64,000 bases of DNA from Phoronis australis (Eukaryota > Phoronida > Phoronidae). The stretch is taken from NCBI GenBank assembly GCA_002633005.1, contig NMRA01000166.1, positions 436,716 to 500,715 of the forward strand, read 5' to 3'. Shown here piece after piece: positions 23,201 through 32,469 of this stretch (position 1 is its first letter; every line of letters begins with the position of its first letter). A program made the position numbers and the translations under genes. The notes below the pieces were generated by a model that saw only the letters and a program-made list of their open reading frames with translations, searched no databases and was not told the DNA's origin.

Positions 23201-25381
23201 TGCTGGTAAGTTTAATATCGCGAACATGGTATTTTAGTCGAAATAAAATGCTTCCTAAGACAATTTGAAATTGCATGGCCTTCTACTGGAATACAAGCAC
23301 ATTAAGGCGTAACCTTCTTAAAAAGAATTTATGTTATGCATACTGCAGCGCGCCAAAACTTGTAAGTTAGTTATTCTTGAGTGAAGTGGGTATGGCAGAC
23401 TACCGAAATAACATTGAGCTTGCCATTTTTCAAATTCCTAAAGCAAACAAAGCAACAGACAATATTATTCCTAAGTTTGTGTACATGAGTTGCTCTGGCA
23501 ACCATTTTGTTCTACTGTTTGTGATATATATAATTGATAATATAAACAGTGTTTAATTCCTGTAGGCAGTTTAGATTTTCAAAATTTCGTCGGTATGAGG
23601 CGTACTCAGTTTAGTATTTTCTTTTGTAATTCTAAAATTCCTGGTTGTCACAGCGACGGCACACAATCAAGCTTTGTAGCTACCCTACGTTTCTAGGGTT
23701 GGTCACTAAAATGAGCATACATGGTAGTTGACTGCTTCTAATTCCGTCGGTGACCAAGTGACCAAGAAGTCTTTAGTACAACCGTCGAAAGGCCAATTCG
23801 ATTTTCAAAATAAAATTTTATTTTCATGACTTAAAAGTGCGCCACTGCCGAGACCGACTGCAAACCGGAGGCTGGCTACCACTGACCCTGCACTGATCAT
23901 GTATGTCATGCAACCAGTGCTCAACAGCTTACTTGAAAGATTGAGAATGTAGTCCTTCTTCGAGGTATTGCAGTCAACATGGCAAGTCGAGATCTAAAAT
24001 GAAGAAAAGTGTGATTGGCAGTCACAAATGACAACGTTTTGAATTAGCCAGCAAGTAAACGTTAACTATTTCCTTAGTGTGACAGGACTCTGTGTTGGCA
24101 GAATCTGAGTAAGAACAAAAGTTGGTGATTCCGCCCGACACCAGGGGCCTTGCAAGATAAGTTGAACATACTCAGAAAGACATCTTAAGTCCGGTTTGAG
24201 AAGATGATGCAGTTACATAATTATTAGTTATCTTGGTGTATTTACACCAACCTCTAACCATTGTAAATAGGCTGGAGTTTGGTATAAATGACTTCCGGGA
24301 GCTGGCGTAAATGACTTCCGGAAGCTGTCGAGATTGGCGTCTTGCTTAGTTAGGAATTCCTCTCCAGTCTTCTAGAAATAGCTTGGCAGTCATGCTTACT
24401 TCTGACAAATTTTAAGCATAAACCTAAAATTGTTTTTGAAAAACTTATGTTTTCATTCTTAGTAACCAACCGATTGAATTTTTCGCCGAGTCTCAAAAAA
24501 ATGGAATGATCTCGATTAGTGGAAATAATTATGCAAAACTCGTTTTCCTAACTGAATCGTCAAATTTGTTTTGACAACCCGATTACCTATGATATCATAT
24601 CTATTAGTCTATGCACTTATTTTGGGGGTGAGGGGTAACTATTACCAGAATAATTTGTTGTAGTATTGAAGGCCACGTGGTTCAACAGCCTGTAATGTCG
24701 AAGGTCACTGGCCTCGCAGGTTTTTGCGAAAAAAGCATAACAACAACACACTCCGTAAAGTATTTTGATGAAAAAGATCCGAACAACTGCTGAAGTGCTG
24801 TGTGAGATAAATTCATGTAATTTTGTTCAAACGCATTTAATTCGTGCTTCATTGTCGCCGTTATATCCTTTAAACTATCCAACGCAAAAAATCTTACCAA
24901 TATGAAGGTTTAAATAAATTAAAAATAACTTCATTAGCTGTGCAATTCAAATAATTATATTCATTTGCACCCCGCACGGCAACAGATACAACGCAATGAA
25001 CATATGCAATTTACACTACATGATGGCCACATATTTCTGCCTTTTGTAGTTTCCAGCATTTCCTAACACAAACATCACGACATTTATCAAGATATGCATT
25101 AGAGAAATATATTGAGAAAATCCGTAGGATAATTGTAGGCATGTCATAAAGCGATGAAATTGCACTAAATAACAATAAGGCTCAAAAACGTCATTGCATC
25201 ACCTTTCAACCAAAAAATATCACGGCACATCGTTTAATTCTTATCCTATGTTTTCGGCGTACATAAAACTGCCAGTACTCACCAAAGTTCCAGTGCACGT
25301 TATCGGACACGCTGTAGAAATGTCACCTCTGCATGTACTACCTGTGGCCATCCATATCAAAATCCATAAACAAATGTTCAT
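2093..25381 (-). CDS. ROS1: ROS1/sevenless-like receptor tyrosine kinase, amino-terminal part (8 exons)
   Basis: Joining eight minus-strand exons (25381-25283, 23993-23933, 18195-17981, 8159-8078, 5562-5376, 4044-3932, 3052-2933, 2268-2093) gives 1053 nt, exactly 351 codons with no stop, and every junction keeps phase. Residues 1-17 are a hydrophobic signal peptide; about 17-53 are Cys-containing; about 58-152 and 155-250 are fibronectin type III domains; about 256-351 begin a YWTD-type beta-propeller. This order, signal then Cys-rich then two FN3 then propeller, is that of vertebrate ROS1, and local stretches align with it as I remember it (LQWRY, PYTAYKFRIV, NTLYQVTISSVNRFGEGP, SYDWLFHVLY). 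ROS1 is a single-pass cell-surface receptor whose cytoplasmic kinase should be encoded beyond the left edge. The largest intron (8160-17980) is 9.8 kb and repeat-filled. Uncertain points: the Cys-rich part is shorter than in vertebrates, so an exon may be missed, and one intron uses a GC donor. Confidence 0.85.
2933..3052 (-). CDS. ROS1: ROS1-like exon 7: start of first beta-propeller
   Basis: After a TGTAATCGCAG acceptor the frame reads GYLVFYSRHRILRHKLTDIL and then NPEVIYVNNSAVIQ, alternating beta strands expected at the start of the propeller. Entry phase 1 and exit phase 1 match both neighbours. The donor is GC rather than GT (CAAG then GCTAGT). Confidence 0.75.
3932..4044 (-). CDS. ROS1: ROS1-like exon 6: second FN3 domain, end
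   Basis: The exon encodes LLANTLYQVTISSVNRFGEG, a textbook FN3 F-G hairpin, followed by a serine/threonine-proline exit from the domain. The acceptor is CTATTTCAG and the donor GTACTT. Phase 2 in, phase 1 out. Confidence 0.88.
4045..5375. other. ROS1-like intron 5, nothing further recognised
   Basis: AT-rich intronic DNA with no open frame of note and no repeat that I could pair elsewhere in the window. Confidence 0.5.
5376..5562 (-). CDS. ROS1: ROS1-like exon 5: second FN3 domain, first part
   Basis: After a TGTTTCAG acceptor the frame carries A-P-T-D-S-P then LQLRWEHP, the conserved FN3 tryptophan strand, and LVAYRLHLQ. The donor is GTATTC. Entry is phase 1 and exit phase 2; the split codon with exon 6 gives Arg in TYFRFG. 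Confidence 0.88.
6440..6860. repeat. possible miniature element with subterminal repeats in intron 4
   Basis: Two regions, about 6460-6530 and 6780-6860, share the words TTGACA(C)TGATCA, GACACGGA or its complement, and GTGTGTAAACRG. The opening GCCGTTTACACTA and the later TAAACGGGGC look like the ends of a miniature DNA element. No clear target duplication was found, so the boundaries are approximate. The remainder of 5563-8077 shows nothing else recognisable. Confidence 0.3.
8078..8159 (-). CDS. ROS1: ROS1-like exon 4: end of first FN3 domain
   Basis: An 82-nt exon reading FRIVAVAADTDIVYSPLSQV and on to KTLPYG. It is flanked by a TTTTTCAG acceptor and a GTATGA donor, and is phase 0 in, phase 1 out. 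It supplies the F and G strands missing from exon 3, and the split codon with exon 5 restores Ala. It is easy to miss because it is short and begins without Met. It sits 9.8 kb from exon 3. Confidence 0.82.
8556..10638. mobile_element. TTAA-flanked DNA element with AGTCCTTCTCTCA ends, copy 1
   Basis: The left end AGTCCTTCTCTCA and the right end TGAGAGAAGGACT are perfect inverted repeats, each preceded or followed by TTAA (8552-8555 and 10639-10642). A second copy with the same ends lies at 44361-45803. Near the left end there is a frame that stops in ALLQSH in both copies, but no transposase core is recognisable, so the element is probably non-autonomous. TTAA duplications occur in piggyBac and Kolobok; the ends do not show the CCY start of piggyBac. 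The superfamily is undecided. Confidence 0.7.
9742..9947 (+). repeat. 200-bp interspersed repeat, copy a
   Basis: The segment beginning GAACATGCCTTTCAGTTC and containing AAGTCGCCATGTTGT and GTAAAGATATGT matches the reverse complement of 14323-14519. Similarity stops at both boundaries, so a small element probably inserted inside the larger TTAA element. No terminal inverted repeat was recognised. Confidence 0.5.
10743..12060 (+). mobile_element. TTAA-flanked element carrying a P2X7-C-terminus-like frame, copy A
   Basis: The left end AGGGGCATGCCACC follows TTAA (10739-10742) and matches the terminus of copy C (59887, AGGAGAATGCCACC). About 1.1 kb of leader is shared in reverse orientation with copy B (37520-38956) and partly with copy C. 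At 11847 an ATG opens, and from 11933 a frame reads FTGYQFEQEYSDEEILERHR, the acidic-basic amino-terminal stretch typical of animal P2X7-like proteins without the channel. The copy is truncated at about 12060. It lacks a recognisable transposase. The P2X7-like assignment is from remembered family patterns and is moderate at best. Confidence 0.5.
12258..13968 (-). repeat. left arm of a large inverted repeat in ROS1-like intron 3
   Basis: Over about 1.7 kb the reverse complement of this arm matches 18390-21335, with scattered substitutions and indels. It carries splice-like features (a GTAAGT donor in minus orientation near 13630) and a minus-strand frame from 13867 with a hydrophobic start and several cysteines (CGQKGQ, KKC, CAVC). 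It could be an old transposon with an intron or a local inverted duplication. No terminal repeats or target duplication were recognised. Confidence 0.6.
14323..14519 (-). repeat. 200-bp interspersed repeat, copy b
   Basis: Reverse complement of 9742-9947, including the GAACATGCCTTTCAGTTC end. See copy a. Confidence 0.5.
14520..17019. other. intronic sequence, nothing recognised
   Basis: AT-rich intron DNA with a G-run at about 15330. Open frames here, including a 144-residue one at 16338-16772, show no domain features and lie in simple, repeat-like sequence. Confidence 0.4.
17020..17082. mobile_element. fragment of a hAT-like miniature element
   Basis: The end AATCCGGCACTG with an upstream C/G-rich run matches the CAGTG...GGATT termini of the elements at 18577, 47228 and 63422. 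The other end was not found, so this is probably truncated. Confidence 0.4.
17500..17760 (-). pseudogene. LINE carboxy-terminal tail, degenerate
   Basis: The minus-strand frame contains QRVQHFQALEQYANVYKKYS, which aligns with TELFQTLEQYPDINNAYTQF in the fragment at 37027-37240. This pattern follows the zinc-knuckle-like end of many non-LTR retrotransposon proteins. The frame is interrupted and no reverse transcriptase is attached, as expected for a 5'-truncated insertion. Confidence 0.45.
17981..18195 (-). CDS. ROS1: ROS1-like exon 3: first fibronectin III domain, main part
   Basis: An acceptor (TTTGTGTTTCAG) opens 215 nt in which strands of an FN3 fold are clear: a conserved tryptophan in MLQWRY, several N-glycosylation sequons, and the closing L-R-P-Y-T-A-Y-K motif matching the FN3 consensus L-x-P-x-T-x-Y. 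It ends in phase 0 at a GTAATG donor. The exon lies 195 bp left of an inverted-repeat arm (18390-21335). Confidence 0.85.
18577..19569. mobile_element. hAT-like element nested in the inverted repeat arm
   Basis: The ends CAGTGGCGGTTCTAGG and CCTAAATCCGCCTATG are imperfect inverted repeats of the CAGTGGCGGATC type seen in hAT elements. The 5-bp word TAAGG flanks both sides (18572-18576, 19570-19574), and the orthologous position in the left arm has TAAGG once. No transposase is visible, so it is non-autonomous. It contains a tRNA-like stretch at 18822-18880. Confidence 0.7.
18822..18880 (-). pseudogene. tRNA-like sequence (tRNA pseudogene or SINE head)
   Basis: The minus strand reads GTGGTGTAGTGGTAAAGCAC, which fits the pol III A box and D arm of Asp/Gly-type tRNAs, followed by an anticodon-arm-like GTCCTATCAGCC. 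The expected B box GGTTCGAATCC is decayed to GTGAATTTTTCC, so it is unlikely to be a working tRNA gene. Confidence 0.45.
19694..19948. mobile_element. CATG-ended miniature element, copy 1
   Basis: The ends CATGCCCGCACCCAG and CTAGGTGCGCGCATG are inverted repeats. CTTGG is duplicated at 19689-19693 and 19949-19953, and the left inverted-repeat arm shows the unfilled site with CTTGG once. The interior shares GGACTTTTTGTYTCTC and ACCTTTTKSCC words with copies at 47282 and 58002. No coding capacity is visible. Confidence 0.72.
21336..23932. other. ROS1-like intron 2, unassigned part
   Basis: Apart from an open minus-strand frame at 22844-23227 (listed under findings) nothing is recognisable. The DNA is AT-rich with no paired repeat inside the window. 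Confidence 0.4.
23933..23993 (-). CDS. ROS1: ROS1-like exon 2: Cys-containing linker
   Basis: A pyrimidine-rich acceptor ending TTTTAG precedes 61 nt reading ISTCHVDCNTSKKDYILNLS, followed by a GTAAGC donor. It starts in phase 0 and ends in phase 1, exactly what exons 1 and 3 require. The C-x3-C spacing fits the Cys-rich region ahead of the first FN3 domain. The exon is short, so the assignment leans on phase and position. Confidence 0.6.
25283..25381 (-). CDS. ROS1: ROS1-like exon 1: start codon, signal peptide, first cysteines
   Basis: The frame opens MNICLWILIWMATGSTCRGD, a short hydrophobic signal peptide with a small-residue cleavage region near residues 14-17, and ends with a CPITC motif that resembles the SCxxSC start of mature vertebrate ROS1. 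The exon ends in phase 0 at a strong GTGAGT donor (minus strand, just below 25283). It is 99 nt from ATG. An overlapping ATG 16 nt upstream is in another frame and gives no signal peptide. No TATA box was recognised upstream (25382 onward). Confidence 0.78.
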
Positions 25382-27370
25382 CTTGAACCATCGTAAGATG
25401 ACTTTCTGCTAGAATTCTACTAGAACAATCAATTCTAGAAATGAGTCCGTTATGCTTAGGCATCAATTAGACCGACTATTGTCTTGTTTCCTTTCTCTAA
25501 ACTATACATGCTTGTATGCTCAAAAGATAGTGTTCGTCCAAGCCAACTTCGCAGTACTATGGGCTTAACTTACAGGTTGGACCAAAAACTACGGGGCAAG
25601 CAAAATACATTTAACGTGACAAAATTTTGAAGTTGGAAGTTTCTATCATTATTTGACGCAAGGATGCTGGTGCAATGAATAGTTTGATTTGTATTTTGTG
25701 TTTTTGTAAGAAACATTTTTTGTATTATCTTAACATAAAAGCGAATCTATTACAAGCAGATATTAACAATAGAACAAGCTTATTCTGAAAACATGCTTAT
25801 TTCACAGAATCGCGGGACACTTTTGGAGTGTAAAAATATCAAGAGGACATAAAACGCGATGAAGTACGTTGCAAAAATCGTTAAAAGTGATTTTCTTAAC
25901 CGAAATTGTAAGAAATTATTTTCGTTCCGCACTATGGACTTAACCACAAACAAAGAGGGGGAAAGTTCGCATCTGCGTGTCTTACTGCGTAACCAGACTA
26001 TTTATGGAAGTGGTGAGAAAATTTAGTTGTGACCTAGAGTCATGGTGAACTTCAACAGCAAAACTTCTGCCGATGTTTTGAAACTATGTTTCTACTTTGC
26101 AGTTCACATGGGCGGATCCACGAGGGGTCCATGATCACTTCCTCTGAGGCAAAGTATAGTTCGCTCACGTCGGAGAACCTGGATCAGCCCAAGGTTCAGC
26201 GTCTCATCAATCGATCTAATTTAGCATTGAAATATCAATCCATGCAATCATCTCGGCTCATTCCTGCTGCTTGCATAATGAACACCGAGTTTTTTCTTGA
26301 AGACAACCTTCACTTGGTTAAAAACTTCATGAAAAGAACTTCAAGGCAAACTAATTTAGTTTATTCCTAAATTAGGCTATTTCATAATTCAGCATGATGT
26401 CAATTTCTTTTAAGGTAAACAAACTTTGGAATACAACTTTAGAGATTATTTTTTTAATTATGGTGCTACACCAAGAGGTGGTGCTACACCAACAGGTGGT
26501 GCTACACCAACAGGTGCAATGTTCGCCGAAGTGAATGACACCAAACTTGACTATTTTATGAACGTTGAACTCGTAGTAGTGAAAGCGCAAATATGTAGGC
26601 CTGAAATTCCCGAAATTTGGCAGTAACATCTGCCAATTGGTGAAACTTATCGTGCAGTTTACTCAGGAAAAAACAATGGAAGGTTTTATGCACCAGAATT
26701 TGGCGAAATATGACGGCTAGAATTCAAATTAAAACGTGTTTATACGTTAAAAATCGAAACTAGTCATAAGTTTTTTATTTACGCCAATCTCATTTTCTGT
26801 AAAAAGAATATCTTTGATAAGAGTTGCCGAAAGATAATCCAAGAATAATTGATTTTCATGCAGATTTTTTTATCGAGAATGCGTCAACTGCTTAAACCCT
26901 TAAACTACATGGGTTTCTCATTTACACTGACTTCAACATCAAACAATGTACAAGCGAAGTGCAGATACTCTGGCCATTATTATACGCAACGCTAAGCCGG
27001 TGGCGCCTGCACTCAAGTTAATCGAGCATGACTATAAAACGTAATAAACAACTGCGCCTATCAAAATTTTACCATATTATGCAGACAACACAATGCTCTG
27101 TCTAGACGGCTCAAATGAGTCGATAAAAAGGTCAATCACTTGATCTTCTGGTCCAATTTCAGAAATTCCCAGGACTTAAACGAACCAAATATGGCAATTA
27201 CACATTTTGTGTGGATTGGCGTTAAGCAATTATCATCTCTGTTCAAATATTAATCCTTTTTTTGCCCAGCGTCACACGTTTAGGATTACCTTTAGCGCTG
27301 ATTTGTTAGAATTTTCAAATTGAACTTTAATGAAAAAATTAAGGAAATCGAAAAAGAGAAATATTGGCCT
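25382..27370. other. region upstream of the ROS1-like start, no gene seen
   Basis: The promoter and any 5' untranslated exon of the ROS1-like gene should lie here, but no TATA box or CpG-rich block stands out. The only structured feature is the 18-bp minisatellite at 26462-26515. Confidence 0.4.
26462..26515. repeat. 18-bp minisatellite, three units
   Basis: The unit GGTGGTGCTACACCAACA is repeated about three times with one variant (AGA for ACA). In the plus frame it would read Gly-Gly-Ala-Thr-Pro-Thr, but the surrounding open frame is short and unconvincing. Confidence 0.85.
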
Positions 27371-27613
27371 GGGGCCTGTTCCAAGAAACTGACTTCATTT
27401 TTGACTTAAGTCTAAGATTTGTCTTAACTTCCGAACTTTGAAACTTCCACATTTGAAACGTTAGTCAAAATTAAGACAAAACTTAGGTCATACACATAAG
27501 TCAAACTTAAGATCTTTTTCTTGATTTGGTTTTGAGACAAATTCAACTTTTATTTTAAAATTTACTAAAATTTAAGGTTTGTCTTAGCTAAGTCAGTTTT
27601 GTTGGAACNGGGC
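27371..27613. mobile_element. palindromic miniature inverted-repeat element
   Basis: The left end GGGGCCTGTTCCAAGAAACT and the right end, complement GCCCNGTTCCAACAAAACT, are inverted repeats; GACTT and GTCTTA words also mirror one another inside. The element is about 243 bp with an N at 27609. The target duplication is unclear. Confidence 0.6.
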
Positions 27614-30600
27614 GCTCAGTTATCTTCACTTGAATAGACTTGTGCTAAAAGCAGTGCAAAAGATATGGAAATGAGCTATCTTGACTCGCTGGATAACGAG
27701 TTCATCCAAGTAGAATTCATTAATTGTTGAGTGACAAGACTCCAAAACCTTCTCTTCATGAAAGAAAACCTTAGAAATACATCTCTGTACTGAAAATTTG
27801 CAAATAATTATGGATAGTTTTATCATTAGGTGAAATGAAATTTCTCCAAGTGTGTTACTTTGTCATGTTTGTTTTTTTGTTCGCACGCTACATGTCACAT
27901 TTTGCATCCGACCAACGTCGACTTTACTCACTACATTTGTCTTGTGAATGGCAAGCAAGAGGACGTTGTGGAGGCCATTTTCATTATTTTGGTTTGGCGG
28001 AGGATTTTTTATGATTACTTTCTGTGGATAGATTATTTCACAAGCTTTCTCTACGACATAAAGTTCTCGTGTTATCCAAAATTTTCCGATGACGGGTCTC
28101 CGGTTGAGTTTTTGGGCCGTATCCTCGGCGTCCTTCAACGGAGGTGCCTGAAATTCAGTATGTGGATAGATAGTTTCAAGGGGTATGAATACTGTGAAAT
28201 CCGTTTATGACTCATAGTCGGTGGGCCAGATCTCATAGCGTTCATCCTTGTGAATACTTTGGGGGGGGGGCAAACTAATTTTTTCTATGTGGCTAGATAA
28301 TCTACCTATAAATCAAGTTCCACAAAGTTACCACGTCTACACTCGCACATTTTTTTAAAAACGTATTTTTGTTGCAGGAAATGTTATGCATATTCCTGCC
28401 ACTTGGCGCTTTTCTGTTCTTAGTTACTTCAGTATGGCAGCTCCCATGCAGTGTGATGTCTGTATAATACAAGGTTTATCAAACAGCACAAACTTGTGAT
28501 GCTAGAACCTGAAGAAGCTTAGAGTAGCATCCTGACGAAAGCTGATGGACTGTGTAACTCTTTAGATCAGTAGATCGAAAAGAAGAGGTGTCAGAAACGT
28601 TTGTGCAGAAAACAGCTGCATGTCCTGCTATCAGTGCTATAGCCTATACAGTATACTGCTGTAGAAGACCAAATGTCAGACCAAAAATTGAAAGGACATA
28701 GAAAGGCATAGCAGCGTTTCAAGACACCAGCAGTAGTACTAAAGCCAAAGCTGTTGAAAGTGATACAGATGTTACCCAAAACTTCCCAACAAAATCAATT
28801 AGACTTCCGAACTATGAAACACCCAATTAACCTGAACAAGATAGGAACATTCTGAAACAAGAGTGCATCACTGGTTACAAGGAAAAGTATATTATGGATC
28901 ATATTTCAAGAAAGAGAAAGAAGTAACAACATTATAGCTTTGAAAAACAGGTACGTGTTTTTGAAAGGTACATCTTGGTGTTTTCCAAGTGTGTTTCAGT
29001 ATTATCACCACTTGTTTTTTAACTTGTTTAGCCCCTGGGCTGCCTAGGACCTTAGACAATACCGCTGACCCAGTAGAGACGGTGATCATACCATGTGCCG
29101 GATGCTATACGGCAAATTACTCATCATATTGGTTAAACCATAAGTCAGGTTCCTATAAGTTTAGAAGTACCGCGTACAGAGATGCCTCTGAGGAGACCGT
29201 TAATGTTTTCATTTGTTCCCAGTTTAATACTCCTGTAATCATTTTTTTCGAACAATCCCTTGTTCAGTTGCCACATTAACACTGCTTGCGCCAGGGGATA
29301 ATCATGCGGCGTTATATTGTGGGTGTGATTTTAAGCACTTTAAGTCAAAAATTTTGGAGAAGTTTAAATGGAGTAGATGGTTGCAGTCAGCATTCCAAAG
29401 TGGCTATAATCCCCTGCCGTAATCCTGGGATAGGGGGATCCACTTCTCAATTTTTTGTGAACATTAATTACTTAGGTAGCTGCAATGGTAATTAAATTAA
29501 AGTGCCTAAGTAGCCAGCGTCCCCGTCGTAGTTTGAGGACAGTGGAAGCTACTGTCCACTTCGTCAAACATTGCCTTAAGTGTAAATCGTTTGACTATGG
29601 TATGAGCATCTGATTTAAAAAAAAAATAACAATTTCAATCACTACACTGGTCTATCAGCTGATTATTTCCAGTTGCATCAACTAATCTAATTATTAGACG
29701 ATCAACATTTTAGGCGAAAGATCGGACGGCATGTAAATTTGTTAGGCTGGTGGTGGATCAGTTCCTGATAAGTCCGTCTGAAAAATTTGCATGCCAATTC
29801 ATTCATAGTTAAATGTTAAATTAGTGTTAACAGTTCGGTTTTTTCAGTAGGACTTGTATCGCAAGCAGCAGCTCAGTCCAGAGCCCTGAATGTGCAAATG
29901 AAATTCAAAGACAAAGACCTTGTGTCTTAGTAGCCAAGTACCACAGATCATCATGCTATAAAAATACAAAGAAAAAAATGTGAAGAGTGGCAAATCCACA
30001 GTTTTCAGAGATGTTTTTCTACAGTTTTGTTTGGAGTTCAATGAATCAAAGCTTCTAACACATGGAGTTGTCATTTGCCTTTCAAACCTAAAGCAAGACT
30101 TTGAAGCTGTTCTTCATTCGAAAGCTGGTGTGCGTGAAGTTATTTGGACAGGCAATCTTTAGAAACGACTGTTGAAGCTACTCACTCTTGTAGTTTGTAC
30201 CCGACTAAGAGGTAGGAAAGTCGTGAATTAAGGCTAGTGTTCAATACTTCACTTGCTGACTCTAATTAACACAGCCCATTATAACATATTTTGAATCAAA
30301 CGTTTGCCAAAATCCTGCCCGCCTCCAAACAAGGACTTAGTGTTTGACCCGTCATTGCATACGGGCCATTCTCAGGGCGCAGTGCTGTACCCTTTCTAAT
30401 CGAACACAGTTGGCTCCTTGGAGGTGGAGCTTTCCAGTTAAAATGTGTGCAATGCCCGCAGCTCCATTGAAAGTACTAAACGATGAACGCTGCAAGTGCA
30501 AAAAGAACATTTGAGCTGGGAAACTGAGTTTTTGCTGCAATTCTGGTTCAAGCTGTACAGAAATGTGCAGCTGTGACAACTGAAGTAACATCAGCAACAC

Positions 30601-32469
30601 TGACTGCATAACATTGGATAGTTCTTTGACAAATCAACCCTAAACAGACCTCCAACCCCGTTATTTTGTTTTTTGTATTAAAAAGAGAGTTTTTATTGTT
30701 GATTAAGTAAGTAATAGAAAGTACATACTTTGATCATTGTCATGTATGTGTCTCATACTGCTGGATAAACGATGTCAGAATAATCGCTTCGCAGTTAGCG
30801 CATATAAAAACTATTTAAGTATTAAATTATTTAATGTAAGCTATACCGCTTCGTTCTCATTATCATATTGTTTGGATTCTCAGGTCAGTGACCCTCTTTG
30901 TTCTAAAATTTTTGGCTCAATTGTACCACGTGATCTCTTTGTGTTATCGCAACACTGGGCCATCGTCTACAATTCGCTCCAACTTTCATTTTTCTCTCAG
31001 TTTTTCTTTCCCTCCCTCCCTCAAACCAATTTTCTTTCTTTCCCTGTTATGCTCCAATTTCACATGTCGCTGTCCCGGTGTTGCTGTTATGCTTTCGCAT
31101 GTTGTTTCTTAACTTACTATTCACCACTTGTGTATACCTTCATTGGTGCTTGGCAGATTGTCACCCACCTTTACAGTTCAACATGTTATATAACTTTTGC
31201 AATTACTGTTATTTGTAGTAGTTTAGTTTGTAATAATATATATCACCTTTTATTTCAACTACACGTGTTGTTTCACTGTAAACTAGCTTCGGTATCGCTT
31301 CGCAGTTAGCGCAAATAAAATCTATTATTTTCATACGGTCTTCGTTTACATTCACAGAGATCATTCAACTATATTGTTTTTGTACTATAACGTATTTCTG
31401 GTGTATTATGCAAACAAGCTATATTTTATACCATTAGTCAATGGTTCAGTCACTGAGGCACAAATTTTGCCCAGTCTCAAGTGTTTTGTGTTAGTTTTGT
31501 TGCCAGACAATGCCAGAATAACCTCCTAGTAACATTCAGACGTAGTTTGCATTTCTGCCACTACGTGTCACTTTACATTTTTTAAATTTTTTAATTAGTC
31601 TACAATAGTAAAGCATGTAATGTGAGAGTATTATTGTTCAATACAATGACATCGATGGGATCATATTACTTGTTTTACAAAAAAGATAGTAAAAACTTGT
31701 TTTTACAAATATAAGTTCTCTAAGCTCTATGGTGGTTATTATGCAACTTCAAACTCAAATTTCTCAGAAATGTGCAAATTCATATGTGGAAACTTTTTAG
31801 ATTTTTCAAACACTCTAGTAAGTGAATTAAAAACACCAAAATAAAATTGCCCCCCTAAAGTACTCACAAAAACCATTTTCTAGAAGCCCTACAAATTCTG
31901 GCCCACCGCCTATCACCTTCTTGAGACATTCGAAATTTACAGATAACATGACTGTTGTTTCATTAACTTCGTTTTAGGTACAGTTTGTTGGCCTATCATA
32001 GTCGTCTAAGAGATCGTATTTTTGGTGTGATCGACATTAAATGTACGTGTTTATATACATAATAGCTCAAGGACTTGGTTTTTGGGTGAAATCGAATGCA
32101 AAATGGCGCTGTGACGGCCATTTTTATTTATGTTTGCAGAGTTATAACTCCGCGATCATTTGACCGAACCAATTCAAATTTGGTATGTAAACTAATCTTC
32201 TCACGGCTATCTGCAATGCCTGACTGGTTTCTCGCTACGACTTATCGTTCTCGACTTCTTCGACCTGTTCTGGTTTGATGATAGTCTTTTATTGACTGAT
32301 TCCTCAATGCACATTTAATGGTTATTGTACACTGGTGTAACAGACGTTGAGGCAGCGGTTGTTGATGTTCTTGGTTTCGTGGTGGACCTTATTTATTAAT
32401 ATGATTTATTGAGACATATACACATGGCCATAGGCGCCAAGTATATCATGTACAAGACAGAACACTGCT
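27614..32469. other. intergenic block, no gene supported
   Basis: This block contains a G-run at 28260, a pyrimidine-rich stretch near 31000 and two copies of a 20-bp word at 30783-30802 and 31294-31313. Several open frames up to 190 residues exist but are low-complexity or hydrophobic by base composition. I see no supported exon. Confidence 0.4.

Noticed and set aside
30737-31309. 190-residue plus-strand open frame
   Set aside because: Its composition (Phe, Leu, Ser, Cys, Tyr) follows from the pyrimidine-rich strand; no domain or splice context, and it spans the space between two direct repeats.
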